DNA of 64,000 nucleotides from Montifringilla adamsi. Its lineage: Eukaryota > Chordata > Aves > Passeriformes > Passeridae. The notes beneath the pieces were generated by a model. The model did not search any database. It saw nothing but the letters and a program-made list of their open reading frames with translations, and was not told the origin of the DNA. The translations under genes and the position numbers were made by a program. The stretch covers positions 536,814 through 600,813 of the forward strand of contig JAGGNK010006593.1 of NCBI GenBank assembly GCA_017590115.1, in the 5' to 3' direction. Each line of letters opens with the position of its first letter. Within the stretch, counting starts at the first letter, position 1. Of the stretch, positions 11,201 through 26,200 are shown one piece after another.

Positions 11201-14200
11201 CAGAAACCAAGTGTGAATGAGTGGCATGAAAAGGCACTTAGAGCAACACATAAAAGGGCTCAATATAGGTCAGTAAAAATGAAAAGTCAAGCCCTAATCC
11301 TGTGTTTATTCACAATGTAGACAGAAAGATCCTTCCTGAATTCAGAAAGAGGTTTGTTCTGTGTAAAGACTGAAATAAAGTGGAAAGCAGAGTGGCAGAT
11401 ATGGTATAGCAAGATTTAAGTACTTTAATCAAATTAATCTGTCTGCACTCACCCCAACACAACTACAGAGGGGACAGCCTCTGTGTGTCCACCATGATGG
11501 GCTCTGCATCAATACTCTTGAGAGTAAAATTTCTTCTGAAGACTTTTAATGTTGATCTGATCCTAGTTACTTTTTTAATTCTTTGCTTTCACATTGGAAT
11601 TTAGCACAGCTGCACTGGGACGTCATGGAGGGCTGTGAAAACAACTTTGAAATTGGCTTTCAGACAATAGGAAAGGAAATGCAGGGCTGTGAGTCAATGA
11701 CAAATTTCATCTTGGATCAGGACCCAGGGTCAAGCCAGCATTCTTTCATCAGGACCAGCAGCAAGGGGGCTGCTTGGACTCGGGTCACCTGATGAAAGCT
11801 CTACTGAAATAGGAGGGATATATATAACTTCCTATAGGCAATACACATTGCCTGGGCTGGATCAGCAGCTGGGTTCTTATCTGTTTGAAATTTAATTGGA
11901 GAGCAGGGAGCTCTGGTAGTGGCTCAGACTCTGCTCCACCTCCTCTGCTTGCATGCTTTGATCTCAGAAGGCTGCCTGGTGGGTGATCCTCCAGGATCTT
12001 ATCAGCATGGTCAGGGTTGTGGCACCAGCTGCTCTCTCTTCACGTCTCAACCTGCAAATGTTTCCCAGTTTCCCTCACACTCAAGGCAGAAGGGAGCGTG
12101 GTCTGATGAAGTGAAAAGTGGTCTCAGTAGTCCCTGGAGGAATAGCTACATCAGCAACCTGCACTGCTCTTTAGTAAGGTGTAAGTTGGGTCCATCTAAA
12201 GAGCACTTGAGGCACTGTCAGGGAGCAGCTAGAGCAGGGCTGTACTTCGAGAGGGGGCAAGCTGGAAGTGGAGGTGATCCCAGCTCAGGCAGGACTCTCA
12301 CTGACCAGGGCGCAGCCCTGCAGCATCTGGATGTCAGGCACAGGGCAGGATGCTGGTGATGGGGTCCATCCTGACCATTGCAGACAAAGTGAGGTGATGA
12401 ACCAGGTCCAGGGCCCTCCTAGTGAGCCCAGACAGAAGTGGTGAGAGACCGGGCTGAAGACAAACCAGAGGTCCAAGGTCCATCAAGGAAGTAGAACTGG
12501 ATAGATATATCTGGGAAACTAGGACAGATGACAGTCTGGAGATGGGAACTTCTGCAGCATAGCTCAGGTGGGGATACAAGGCTTCTGGCTGAGCTTAAGT
12601 GAACTCCTGAGCTCTGGACAGGGGTTGGAGACAGTTGCTCTGGAGACGGGTGGCTGGAGACACCAGGTGAGGTCAAGGTCCACAAGGCATATCAGACCCC
12701 TGAGAAGCACATAAAGATTGAGCTGTGCCAGATGTGGTCTTCAGTGAAGTCCATAGACTCCTTTGGATCAAGTCTTCCACTCTTCATCAGATTAAGTCTT
12801 ATGGAGAGAATACAGCTATCGCACTGGTTGGGAGTCTTGTTGTGTGAAAGCATGATGAAAACAAAACAGTGGCTTGGAGTTTGTCTCCTTTGCACCACTC
12901 AGCAGTGGTCTGCCCTCCCCTTCTTTACTCCTTCCTAACAGGCAGCAGCTTCAGGTACTGAGCCGAGCCACAGGAGAGCACAGTGTTGTTGAAGGGGATG
13001 CCTAAGAGACAAGACCTTTAGGTATTGTGCTTGGCTTGTCTGTGAGTAATGGCATGAGGTTCCCAAGCCATGCCAACCCTGTGCACCGCCATGACAAGGA
13101 CACTCACCACACTGATGATTAACTGCTCAGTAATGGGGTGACACCAGACTGAAGGAACAACATAGGAAAACACAAGCAGTGATCACACTTTCCTACAGAA
13201 TTTCATGGCATACCCAACATGTGATGAGATCCTGGAACTCACTTCATTAATGCTGTCAAGAGAGGGTCAAGGGGTTACGTATGCAAGACATTCCTGTCCT
13301 TTTTCTGTTTAAAGAAAAGAAAAATTGTGGGGAAAAAAAAAAGAAAAGGGAAGAAAAGAGAACTGTGCTTTGGAAATTGGAATTTTTATCTCTAGTGTTT
13401 GGCCGATCTGTTACTCCTGGGAGTTTGCTTTTTTACAGAGACTTTTACAGGGACCAGATTAATACCACACGTCCTTTTGGCCTTTATCAGTCTTCTGTTG
13501 AGCTGGGGCTGTTGCTTACCATCAGGAATAAGTCAGTGAACTTGGGAGTCTTAAAACTGATCTGGTCTGACTGTTCCATGCTCCCTGTGAAACAAAGACT
13601 TGGTGGCACCATATGTGCTGTTACATGAGTTTATTAAAAATATTCATGAGCACATTCACAGCCCTGTGGTCACATTTTTGCTTATGGCTTCTGTGTTCTT
13701 TCCAATGGCACTGCAGTTAAACAGAGTGCCATGGAATTGCACTTCTGCTACCTCCTTGGTGAGGCTTTACCAAAACACCTGGGAAAGATATTTCTGCTGC
13801 TTAGCTGTTCCATTGGTCTGTGCTACACAAGTAGCAAGGGAATTGCCAAGTTTTGTGGCATAACACCTCCCTGTGGGGTCAGCAAAATCTTGCTAAAATT
13901 TAGTTGGGGCTAGGTTGTCCAGCTGCTGGGAACTATTATGTCACTGAGCCAGGGGTATAAATTCAGAGGGTCAATACCTTGCCATACACTTTGGCCCCTG
14001 TAATCTAGCCACAAAAGCATCAGTGTCTCTTATTTCCAGTGACTTTTATGGCAAGGAGATGATTTGTTTGCTCAGCGATCTAAGGTAGGAGCCATCTGCT
14101 GAGTTTTGCTTGCTGTTGGACGTCACAGGCGGGCTTCTGAAAACACCCCCAAAGTAACAGCTCATCCGCCAGATCTGGACTTGTGTAACTGTGGAGAGAT

Positions 14201-17200
14201 GAGCGCTATTCTTAGGGACAGCATTTTGGTGGAGTCACACCTCCAGGAGGTGTGAATCTATCCCCTGAAAAGAGCAGATGAGAATAATCCCTCACCCACA
14301 GACAACATTGCTCTGGTGTCAAGCTTTGCATCTGGAGAGCTCCAGGCTGACTGAGGGTAACCACGCTCAGACCTGCTCATTTAGGACACAGGTGCGTGCA
14401 GGGACTGCCCTCGCACAACCAGAAGTCCAGGGCAGATCAGGGCTCCTCATCCCCATTTTTGTGCTTAGCCCATAGAACTGCTCTTCTCAGCTGTTGATTT
14501 TCATGAATCTATAGGAAAACCAGAAGTTTCAGTAAGACCTCTCAATACCTAATTGCTGTTACAAAGATTATTCTTCTCCATTACTTTTTCTCTATGGGAG
14601 CTTCCCCCACTGAAGGCAGAGTGTGGGGACGGTGAGGCAGATGATGTGTTAGAGGCATTGCTTGTGAAATGATGGCTGCATGTGGACTATTTAATGCACT
14701 GCAGTGATGCAGGCCCCCGTAGCACCCCTCCCACCCCGGAGTCAGGCTCTGGTCCAGCTCTGAAGAGTGACAGGGTTTGATGATGTTAAGCGTCACAGAA
14801 GATCAAGAGCAGAGGCCAACTGAGATTTCCCTGTAGCTGGCCAAGAGCCTGAGCTGTCAAAGCATGCAGCCCTGCAGTATTTCCTGAAAACATAATCAAT
14901 ACCTGAGAGAATTGGGTTTGCTCAGCCTGGAGAAGAGAAGGCTTCAGGGTGACTTCGCTGTGGCCTTCCAGTAGCTGAAGGGAGCCCATAAGAATGATGG
15001 AGAGGGACTTTTTACAAGAGCATGTAGCAGACAGGGCAAAGGAATGGGTGGGTGGGTTTAGATTAGATACTGGGAAGAAGTTACTTACTGTAAGGGTGCT
15101 GAGGCACTGGCACAAGTTGCCTGGAGAAGCTGTGGGCACCCCATCCCTGGAAGTGTTCAAAGCCAGGCTGGCGCAACCTGGTCTGGTGGGAGGTGTCCCT
15201 GCCCATGGCAGGGATGGTGGGAAGGAGATGATCTTTAAGATCCCTACCAATCCAAACCATTCTGTATTTCTAGCATTATATGATACTTTGCATAGTGTTT
15301 CAGCTGTATCTGTGATGTGGAAATGCAGAGTTTTGATTTGGAAAGGCTGAAGTGTTCTCTAGTTTGTCATTATATTTTGCTATTGATATACCTTTAGCCC
15401 CTGAGGTCCATGAACAAGTTATGTGTTGAATTAGAAATATTTATAGTAATTACAAATTCTTTTTTCCCTGGTGATTAATTTTAATGATAGATTCTAGAAT
15501 AATGAGAAGATCCATGATAATACTCCCCGTCCTTATTTTCAGGTCTGAAGTACCCTAGTGTCCCAAAAGACAGTATATGCCCAATAATATAGTGATCCTG
15601 AACAGCTATGGAGAAAACACTGGTTATCCAGATTCCTGCAGTTAAGCATGTGGAAGCTGTTATGTCTGGGGTTTTTACCATGCCTAATGGCAATAGGAAA
15701 TAAAATGAATGGCTGTGGTTCATTCAATGATTTTCCTGACGTAATTAATGGACAGAAATAGAAGTCAGGAATTGAAATAAACCACTCCCATTCTTTTCTT
15801 ATTCCCTTCTGAGATTTTTGCAGGCAAAGATCTATAAACTTTATCTGAGTGTTTACTGAGTAGTTTTTCCCATGTTATATGTAACCCTCTGAAATCTGTT
15901 GACGCACAAAGGTCAAGTCCCCTGCATTTACTTTTTTCTGTAACAATAATCTTGTGGTTTTCTTTAAGTAATTGGTCATAATACTTGTCCTCAGAATAGT
16001 GGGCAGATTTCTTTATTTAGATCCAGCTTTTATTCAAAAATCTGCTAGACTATGTGCCTGACGGACACAGTCAGGCACATAGTCTAGCAATTGTCAAGCA
16101 ATTCAGTTCCTAGTATGCTGGGTTTGCAGAGGATGCTGTTTTTCCATTGCTTCTGTTTCAGCAGTGTCCGTGGAGCCTGTCTGCGACACATACCCTACGG
16201 TTAAGGATTTTGAAATAAACCAAATTTAACTACATGTCATGGCATAGACAGAGTTAACCACACTTGCAGGTAGCTGCATGATACCAGGAGACAGGCAATA
16301 TTGTATATATGCTGATCACTGATAAATATCTTTTCTTGCTGGAGTGCAATCAAGAGGAGGATTTGGCTAGCTCTTCTACGAAGGCTGTTTTAATTTCTGA
16401 GATTTACTCATTTGGCTTGTCCAAGGGATAAAACATGATTTCAATGCTGAAGAACATACTCTGTACTGTGTGTCTGAAGGTAGAGAAATCCAGTAACTGC
16501 CTAAAATGGAATAGCTTCCCCCACACATACCTTTCAGTGGTGACCTGAAATAATTAGTTTAGTGCTGGAAACATGCTGATGCATGTCAGTATAGATGTTG
16601 AGATCCTGGATTAATGCATGTATAAGAAGAGGGCTGTGATTCATACTTAGTAGCTTCTGTCCTCCCACCAGCTTAGCAATATCTAAAGGCTATTACAAAT
16701 ACCGCAATCACTATTTTCTCTGCTGTTGAACCAGCATATTTATTATGGAATTCAGGTGTGCTTCATATCTGCCTCCTTGTGCTGTCACACCTTAGGTTCC
16801 CTGCAAGGGGGTTAATGGGCATTGTCTGGAGAGCTTCTAGAGGGAAAAATTTAAGATGTTGTGACAAGAGGGGGATTTATCCTTTTAGAACTAAGCCTGG
16901 ACCAGGGCCTGTTAAACATCATATGAAAAGATGGTCTAGCACACCTGAAAACTAAAGGGACAGCAGCAGCTGGTGGGTCAGTAGAATGCATTGAGCCTGT
17001 CGGGTTGGTGGCACATATTGGACCAGACTACTCTCATCTTTGGGGAAAAAAATACCCTGTTCTGCAATATCAAGCTTAGGTCTTTCTGTGGTTTGCAAAA
17101 GACAGACTGGGGAGCAACCACTTCTTGTGGCTGGAGGGGCTGTCCGAAATTAGAAAAGGAAACTGGAAACAGGGAACAGAGCTGCAGCTCACTTACTGAA

Positions 17201-20200
17201 AGAGTGGGTTCTTGTATTAGTGACTGTTTGCACAACACCAGATCCAAGTGATTTTTGTGGAACAGAAACAAGCCACCCGTTGAAGCTGCTGAGCTGAAAG
17301 TTTGCTGAATGAGCTGAAAATGATAATAATAATGTCATATTCTGCTCCTAGGAGGACGCATACCTCCACTAGGGCTGTCCAGCCAATGGGTATTTCAAAT
17401 CATCAGCCAAGTTACGGAAGGTTGACCTGGCATGTGTTTTCCAACCCTGTTTTGTATATGCTAACAGCAAAATTGTTGTCTTCTGGTTACAAGTCTCAAT
17501 TTTCTTTGTGCACTGTGTAAGTAAGAAGACTGTTAATAAAGGGAAGATGTTGTGAGCAGCTACATACAAGTTTATCTACCTGCGGCTGTACTGGCATAAG
17601 CCGAGCATCATGTTTTCACCCATTCCAAGAGGAATTCTCTGTTTATCCCGACTTGGCATGATTGTGTGGGGGAAAAGGAAACGCTTTTTGAGCTGCTGTT
17701 GGGAACAATGCTATTGCTAAATATAAGCAAGTAAGACACAGTTGAAATGTGTTGTGCTGTAATTTTGTTTCCTGTTTTACCAATCCTATTTATTTTTTTT
17801 CCCCTACAGAACAATTCAATTAAAACATCGAAATACAATTTCTTCACTTTCCTGCCTCTCAACCTGTTTGAGCAGTTTCAGCGAATAGCCAATGCTTACT
17901 TCCTTTTCTTGCTGATTTTACAGGTATGAAATCACTGTGCTGTTTCCAGCAGATTGTTCTCTGTTATCAAAGCCAGTCCATGTTTGACAGGAGTAATGAA
18001 GTGCAAGCTATATTCCTGGTGTGAATTAGCATCTTAGTAAAATCTTACAGTACATAGAAGGCAGGGCAGAAAAAAGCAATTTTCTCTTTTACCTTTGGAT
18101 ATGAGGGTTTGAACTAAATGAAGGAAAAAAGTTAATTAGTTTTCAACAAATTGTGCAACTTTTTCATGCACTGCCCTACTATCCCTTTGTGTCTACCTCT
18201 GAGTGCTCCTGGCTCAGATTTGTATTACTTATTCATCCTGTATAAAGCCAAGTTGTCTCTTACACATAGACTTTAAGGCAAATTCCACAGGCAGTCACAA
18301 ATGAAAACAGCAAGAAGGACACCACATTTGTAACCTGTGGTTTTTCCCTGGGAAGGAAGGAGTTAACATCAGGAAGGCTCAAGGTTTTAGCTAGTTTGCA
18401 TAAAGCTGGATATTGCTGCTCCCTTCTCCAGGGTGAGGAAGGTGTCCAGTATGGAGTGTGTCAGACACTGGCAGCACTGTTGAGCCCTGTGGATTGCAAT
18501 GGCATTGTGTTGCACTTTGCTCATCACTGCTGCTAATGATACCCTGAAAGCTGAACGCACCGGATAAATTGATATCAGGATTTCTGCCCCTTTGCACCTT
18601 GCTGTGTACTCTGCCATTGTTGAGTCATATCAGAACACACGTTTTCAAAAGAAGGGTATAATTTTGATTATGTTTCAAGCTTAATGTTTTAAAGTTGATC
18701 ATTTCACTGCACACAAATTTGCAAAATAGCCCATTTCAAATGCTTTTTTTTTTTTTTTACAATTTCAGCTCAAAAAAGCATAGGTGAAATGTGGTTAAGG
18801 CTTCAGCAAACCACACATAATCTTTTTTGTTTATTTGCAGGGAACAACTTTTTGAAATTGTAGTGCATCTATATTTTTCAAGAGAGGTGCCTTTCCAGCT
18901 GAGCTGAGAGCAGAGTTCCTGCGTTGTTGTACTGCACTCTAGCTGTTTGTCTGTCAAATTCATAGTATTTCAAAGTATTTGCCTTGAATTATTCCACTGT
19001 GTGTTTTGCTAGGCCATCTAAGGTTGACTATATATAAAAGCACACAGCTCTTTCTTTACATCAAGGTAGCCTAAAGAGGGCAGGCATTAGTCTACATATT
19101 CCTCACTGCATCCCTACAGCACTATTCCTGCATCAAGAGTGGATGTGATGGGCAGGCTGTGGGGACTCTGTCTCCCCCTCCTTTGTCACAGATCAGTGGA
19201 ACATGCATTTTCCAAGGGAGGTGAGAAGGCAGCAGTTGCAGCCTGTACAGCTGAGCAGGGCTATGGTGCCTGTAGAATCTGGGCTATGACAGTGCAAAAA
19301 TGTAACTTCACAACGAACATGGAGTTGACACTTCTCAGATCCAAACTGAGGGACACACTAATGCTGCTTTCACGTTGCTTCTGTCCCTATTGCTGTGCTT
19401 CTAGAGGAAGGGGAGAACTGTGTGGGGGTGAGACATTTCCCTCTGCTTGACTGACAACCTAAGAGAATTGCATTCAACTCTTTGGTCCTCTCACTGCTAA
19501 AGATGTAGGAAACAAAAGCAGCTGTGCTGCTCTAGGGAGAGCAAGGTCAGCTCTGGCAACAGCTTGCATTGTCCATTGATGCAAAATTTATTTCAGCAAA
19601 ATGTGAGAAGTTACTGAAACAAAGAACAGAAGCTTTTGAGGGCTCTGCACAGCTGGTTTTGCTCAGATAGCTCTTGAGTCCCTCACAGTGGGCATGCCAT
19701 GTCAGTACTTCCAAAGAAATATCCTGGGGATTTGGCAATCCCAATTCTGCAAACAATAATAAAGAGCAACCCACTACACTTTCTGACAGCTCTATTTTTC
19801 TAACTTAAATTATGGCTTGTTTTGGACAGAAAACATGGGGTCCCTGGCTCTCCCACCTTTGGAGAGGGGCAGAGATCCACATATCAGGGATGGAGCTACA
19901 TTTCTGTCTTTATTCTATATTCAGGTATCATAGAAAAATGTTGTCTGCAGCTTGATTAGGAAGCAGTGGTTTTCAGAACTGTCAGGAAATGTCTTAACTC
20001 AGATCTTTTCTTCCCACAGTTGATTCCTCAGATTTCCTCATTGGCCTGGTTTACAACAGTGGTGCCCCTGGTGCTGGTGCTGGCTGTATCAGGAGTCAAG
20101 GATGCCATTGATGATTTTGTAAGATCTGTATTTCTGACCTGTACTTTGGAGTTGGCCTGTGATTCTTCAGCACAGCAACTGAAATAAACTGCTTAAACTC

Positions 20201-23200
20201 ACCTGGTGGCAGGCACTCAGATGGGGTCTGAAATTAAGTCCCCAGAATCTATGGTTTGTTACTGAAGCAGAGCTAGAATTTCCAAATTGCTGAACAGGCC
20301 AGCAGCTCCATTGACTTTCTCTGAAACTGCTCAGCATGTCTGAAAATGTGATCACTCATAGATATGCCTGGATGCAGGCACAGAAATATTTTCTTAGGCT
20401 TCCACTTTGGAGAACTCATCCTCTGTCATCTAGTACAATGTAGGTGGAAAAATATTGGTAGGAAGCAAGTGCTGCCATCAGAGCTAATGATCAAAAGCAC
20501 AACTGACTTCACAGAGTGATATTGGAATTGAGTTTAGCATCTGATTTTCTCTTATTATTAAAATGATTTTGATGTTCAGTGGAGCAATGCCAGAGTATCA
20601 GTGGCCGCTTTCCGTATGAGAGCAGAGGAATTAATTTCTCTGGTGTTTACAGACTGAGGTGGGTGGGAGCAGTGCCAGCTGAGTCAGGGCTGTGCTAAAG
20701 TGACATGTAAGGCTCTACCTTCCTTCTCTCCAAGAGCAAGCCTGTTGCCCTTTGCAGTCTGGTTATGCTCTGTGTCACTGCCATAAACATGTGCTGGACA
20801 ATGAGTCAGTTGTGACCCTAATCTGCCTGACCCATTCAGGCAGCTGGGTGGAAACCTGAAATGTTAATGAACTGCCTACGGCTCCTGTGTGTTTGGTTTC
20901 CTGGAAAAGCCTTTTAACCTTCTGATCCAATTTTCAGAATCGACACAAAAGCGACAAACACGTCAACAACCGCCCAGTCCAGGTCCTGATCAATGGCATG
21001 TAAGTCCTTTTTGCTGTTCTCATAGGGAAAAGCATTTTATTAGTAAATATTTTTGATTTTTGATTTTGTGTGTCTGTGTGTGATTCTCAAGGATCACTAA
21101 ACAATTTAAAATTGAATTGTGTTTCACAGCACTAGTTCATCATGCAGTTTAGGACTATGTGTCTGATTAATGAGCCCTAGACACAGTACCAGAATCTATG
21201 CAGACACTATGGCTGTGACCTTGTGCTGACAAAAACTAAACTCTTTCTCTGTTCCTAGGTGTTTATGTTTAAGTAAGAATTTCAGAGTCTTGTATTACTT
21301 TACTCCTTACCCTACATGTAACATGCAAAGCTATCTTCTGTGTCCATTTATACTCCTAGCATTTATTTTGCATTAAGCAAAATTTGGCATTATCAACAAG
21401 ATATTTCAAATTAAGAAGCTGGAATATCTCCTTCATACACTTCATTATACTTTGAGTGTGTGTAGCACTTCTGGCTTAGTTGTACCCAGAACATTTCAGC
21501 TGCGTGCTTTGGACATTGTACTGCTAGCACTGTTCTTTCCTGCAGAAAAAATAGCAGAGGGCTTTGGCTTTCATGGCAGACAGATGTACTTGCAGCTCTG
21601 TGGAGTCCAGCTATGCACAGGACACAGCTGTAGACAGCTGGGAAGTATTTTGTGACTTTTTTCCATACTACAGATAGCAGTATGTTGTGTAAACTCTAAC
21701 AGATGATCAAACAGTTAAAAATATAAGTGGAAACTGAAGAATAAGGACATAGCTTTTTGTGCTCTCTGCTAAGTAAACCAGTTTCTTAGTTTACTGTGTA
21801 TTAGTTACTGTGTCTAGGAAACAAATTTTGACACAGAAATTTTATAATATTTTGCCTTTTTCAAAACCTGGAAACCACAGATCCTGTCCAGCTCTAACCA
21901 ACACTGAATGAGCAAGATCGAACTGAGTTCAAGCTTGAACTCCCAGTCCTATTTTGAGACTGATCTTTCTCACCTCTGGAATTTTCATATACAGCTATTT
22001 TGGCTGTGTTGGTGCTTGTAGTTTAGCTGGCTTCCTGTGTGCACATCTGGCTTGGTGCTGTGAAGACCACTGCAGACATGGCTCAGACAGTCCAGTGCAC
22101 AGCCAAAGCACCTGCGCTGACCTTCTTGAGATCTGGTTACTCTTGCCCTTAGTACCACTCAGAAAACCTCACACAATCTGCAGTTTTCCCAGATGAAGTC
22201 CCTTACACAATGCAGAGAGGGTTTTCTGAGGCAATGTGGCCCTTTAAGAGAAGGAAGGAAGGGAGTAGTCGCTGCAGAGACAAGGACAAGGATAGTGCAC
22301 ATGGACTGTACTGCTATTGTGGGGCTTGGTCTCAACCCAGCATGGGTCAGCCCAAGCAGTGCTTTTATTGCTTTTTACTGCTTTTTTTTTTTTTTTTTTT
22401 TTTTTTTTACTGTGGCAGTCCTCCAGCTTAGTATGGATCAGGACACATCATGGCAGGCCCTGCTCCCAAGTCCTGATGGCACCTACAGTCTGGCTCCAGG
22501 AGCAGAGCTAAGTTCCCCACTTTCCCAAGAGGCATTTGCTGTATGTGCTTACTTACTAGAGGTTTCCTTGCAGGTTAAAGGAGCAAAAATGGATGAATGT
22601 CCAAGTGGGGGATATAATAAAACTAGAAAACAACAACTTTGTGACAGTGAGTACCATTTGTCTCTGTCCTGATCACAGCTAATCTCTGCCACTCTTATCA
22701 CTCATGAGAAAATCAGTCATAGTGACAATGTGGCAGTAACCACAAGCAGCACTGCTATGCAATGCCTGCTGACTGTGTGAATTCATGCCAAGTCTCTCTG
22801 TCTGTCTGTGCTCAGGCTGATCTCCTGTTGCTGTCGAGCAGTGAGCCACACAGCCTGACGTACATCGAGACAGCTGAGTTGGATGGGTAAGTGAGCCTGG
22901 CCCTGGCGTGCAACCACTGCCACCACTGCAAAGCCACGTTCCTGGTGACCCTGGGTGCTGCGGGCATACCTGCGATAGCTTTGGTAGCAAGAGTTTCATA
23001 ACATGTAAAATAAACTTTGGGTGGGTATCTTGAAAATAACATCTTCTGGTGGATACTTTTGCTTCTTGAGTACAAGTGTCATGTGAGGAGGACTTACTTT
23101 TCAGTCACAGCTCTTCTGACACTGAGAGTTAGTTAGACACATGTCCCTGCAATATCCCTGTCAGGAGCTGTTGCTTTTGTCTCCTCTAGTATTTTCCTTG

Positions 23201-26200
23201 AGACAAATTATAGCTGGGTGAAATAAACATAATGAATATCTCTGGTAATCTCCTTTGGTCTGCTGTAGAATAATATAATAATGGGCTGCTGTCTGCAAGC
23301 ACACAGCAAAGGCTTCCAAATGCTTCCCACTCCAGAACACAGCTGTCTACAAAACCAGAGGGCTGCAACTTGTATTAAACTGGAGCTGACTCATCTTTAT
23401 GACCCAGTTTGAATTACCTTTTCTGCATTGCCCAGAACTAGCAACAGTCTGAGTGACTAAGCAAGACCAGAGATTTTAAGAAATGGTGTCTCTCCCAAGA
23501 CCCTACAGACAGCCCTCTGGACTTTCCCCATCTGATTTCTGCATAAAATGGGTTTGTAGTTTTCGTACACGCTAGTGCCACTTCTAAGAGACGCTGAACA
23601 AATGCAGTATTCTTTTGACATTGCATTTCCAGCTCCCCAGCTAGCCAGTCCCATGACTGAAGTAATCTTCCAGATCAGAATACCATGGGAGAAAAGATTC
23701 AGAGCTCTCATATATGCTTAGATACCTTGGGTTTAAATGTGTCATGAGTGACAGAGTAGAGAGTGTGCTGCTTTGTGCTGAAATTAAGAGGACAGAGCCA
23801 CTTCACCTTTGGTACCACGTTCAGAATTCCTCTGAATGCCTGTCAGTGCAACTGAAAGAGACAATCTACACCCTTTGGCCAGGTGAAAGAGATGTAGGTT
23901 TTACAGTCCATCAGATGGGTAAGGAAGAAGACTGTCCTCAAGAGCAGAAGTTATTTTCAAGGAGAGTTTTCAGTTCACATATGACTTTCAGTTAGTGTTT
24001 TTTTTTCTTATATTGTTCGCCACAGTGAAACAAACCTGAAGGTGAAGCAGGCACTGACAGTCACTGCAGAGCTTGGAGAAGATCTTCAGAAGCTGACGGA
24101 GTTCAATGGTGAGTATAAATGGAAAATTCACTTTACAGATGATTACAGAGATCAAATTACAGAGAGTGGTTGGGACTCTTCCTTCCAAACTGTCCACCGC
24201 CCCCTGCTAGGTCTTCTCTGCAAACAGTGCCAGTAAAACAGAACAGGCACTCTGCAGTCTGTACGACAAGTATCAACACCACATGTAAAGGAAAAGGTCC
24301 CTCTTTGCTTGCAGGTCTTGGTGCCATGTATGGCTACAACCTGACTCTGCCTTGGTGGCAGTTCTTCTGGATGGATACTTTTCTTTTGTGTCTGTCTGCA
24401 CAAGCTGAGACTACACACCTTGAAAGCCAGCACAAGAGTTCATATAACTGCACAATGGAAACTGTTTTCCCAAAATCTTATGCTCAGTTCTGGTCTCAAA
24501 ACATTTTCACACTGCACTTCCACACTGATGTAGCAATGCTGATGCACTGGTTACATTTATCTTCTGATCAGTGGCACTTCCCAGACACCACAAAGACCTG
24601 AGGACTAACTGTGCACACAGGACAGGTGACTCCTTCCCAGCCTGAAGCCTCACCCTGAAGCTGTTCCTTTTCTCTGAATGCAACAATAAAGACTGAGTTT
24701 TAAAATATCTAAAGGCAAGCAGTATAGATGGGCTTAACAAGAAATGTGTCCTTTCTCAGCTCTGTTTTCTGTATCAAATACAAGATTAGAACAGAACAGA
24801 ATAGAATAGACTAGAATAGAATAGAATAGAACAGAACAGAATGTTTTAATCGGAAGGGATCTACAATGATCATCTAGTCCAACTGCCTGACCACTTCAGG
24901 GCTGGTCAAAAATTAAAGTATGTTTTTAAGGGCATTGTCAAAATGTCTCTTAAACCTGACAGGCTGGGGGCAGCAATCAACTCTCTAGGAAGCCTGTTCC
25001 AGTCAGTGATCACCCCCTTAGTAAAGAAATGTTTCCTAAGAGGTCCAGTCTGAACCTCTTCTGGTGCAACTTCAACCATTCCCACGTGTCCTGTCACTGG
25101 ATACCAGAGAATACTTAGCAGCATATACAGAGAAAGGAGCTAGACCTGTCAAAACCAGAACACTCCATCCTCACACATCATCTGTCTGAGGAGAGAAGAT
25201 GAGGGAACAGACCAAGTGGTGTTAGTCACGTTCTGCAGTGCTCTGCTGGCTTAGCTATGAGGTCAAGATTACAGGAGGAGTTATTATGGAAAGGGGTGGA
25301 ATGAGTGCTGCTGTCCTTGGAACGCCTCAAGGATTGCAGGCTCTCAGGAAATGCTTATAGGTATAGAGGGAAAATAATTTTAGAAAAAAAAATGTTTTTG
25401 AAATAAGTAAATAATTCCAGGACAAGTAATGGGGATGTGGCAAAGACCATAGCTGAGACTGTCTCTGGTAGAGTTTCTTTTGCCTTGTTTGTTGAGGTTT
25501 TATGCAATAAAATGTGTGGGTTTTGCCAAGTGTCAGCTCAGTACATCAGGATTTTTTTGAAGTGATGGCTGAGGTTCTGGGTGTTTTAGGTCTTGAGAAA
25601 TATGTTTTTACATGTACAGTTAGATGCTTAATGTTAATAATTGGAGTGGCATGCCTTAATTATTTTCCTGAGCAGGCTGAAGTGTCTGCCAATTTGTAAG
25701 CAAAATCTTAATCTTAGATAATTTTTCAAGCATGCTTAGTGTGATGGTTATCTAAGGGCACGGTGTTTCTTGGAAGTGCTTAATTAAAAAAACATTTTAA
25801 AATATTTTGGAAAATTGAGAATGGTCTTATTGGATATTTATTTATTCTCTAAATCTCTACTTAAGTTGTAAATAAAAGTGGCCTCTTCACAATACTTAAA
25901 ATGAATAAAATGTTTCCCAGGATGATTTATATTTGACAGTGTACTGGGAAGAGTGCCTGGAATCAGACCCAGCCTTGCATTTCCCTTAGCAAACCTCAGT
26001 AGAAATATTTAAATATTTATATAACTCTTTATCTAATTACTTTTTAAGACAGGAAGAGAGGACAGGGTTGTGCAGCTAATACAGACACTCAGTGGAATGC
26101 TTAATGTGAGTTATGATGTTTGTTTGATGGTTCAGATAAGGAGCATGCTTGCAAAACACTGAATTTCTTTGTTTGATTTGGGGAACTGGGAGACCAGAAA

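Larger units (their letters stand above)
8250..17809. other. Intron between exons 1 and 2, 9.56 kb
   Basis: No exon or RNA gene recognised. It contains a purine-rich patch at 13308-13365, a CR1 copy at 14880-15271, a perfect hairpin at 16043-16089, and an unclassified block at about 11900-12690 with short internal similarities. Confidence 0.7.
17924..22573. other. Introns 2-4, no additional gene seen
   Basis: Apart from the exons at 20020 and 20938, the stretch is non-coding. It includes a 27-T run at 22382-22408 and otherwise unique-looking sequence. Confidence 0.6.

Noticed and set aside
11919..12359. 146-codon + strand open frame
   Set aside because: No family similarity recognised and low-complexity Ser/Gly/Cys content; treated as non-coding within the first long intron.
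14786..15250. 154-codon minus-strand open frame
   Set aside because: Antisense of the CR1 copy at 14880-15271; no protein-family features.
16043..16089. MicroRNA precursor interpretation of the hairpin
   Set aside because: The stem is only 19 bp with a 9-nt loop and pairing does not extend beyond the arms, which is too short for a typical pre-miRNA.
22193..22672. 159-codon open frame overlapping the exon at 22574
   Set aside because: It runs through a poly-T tract (a long Phe run) and reads the exon in a different frame from the flippase.
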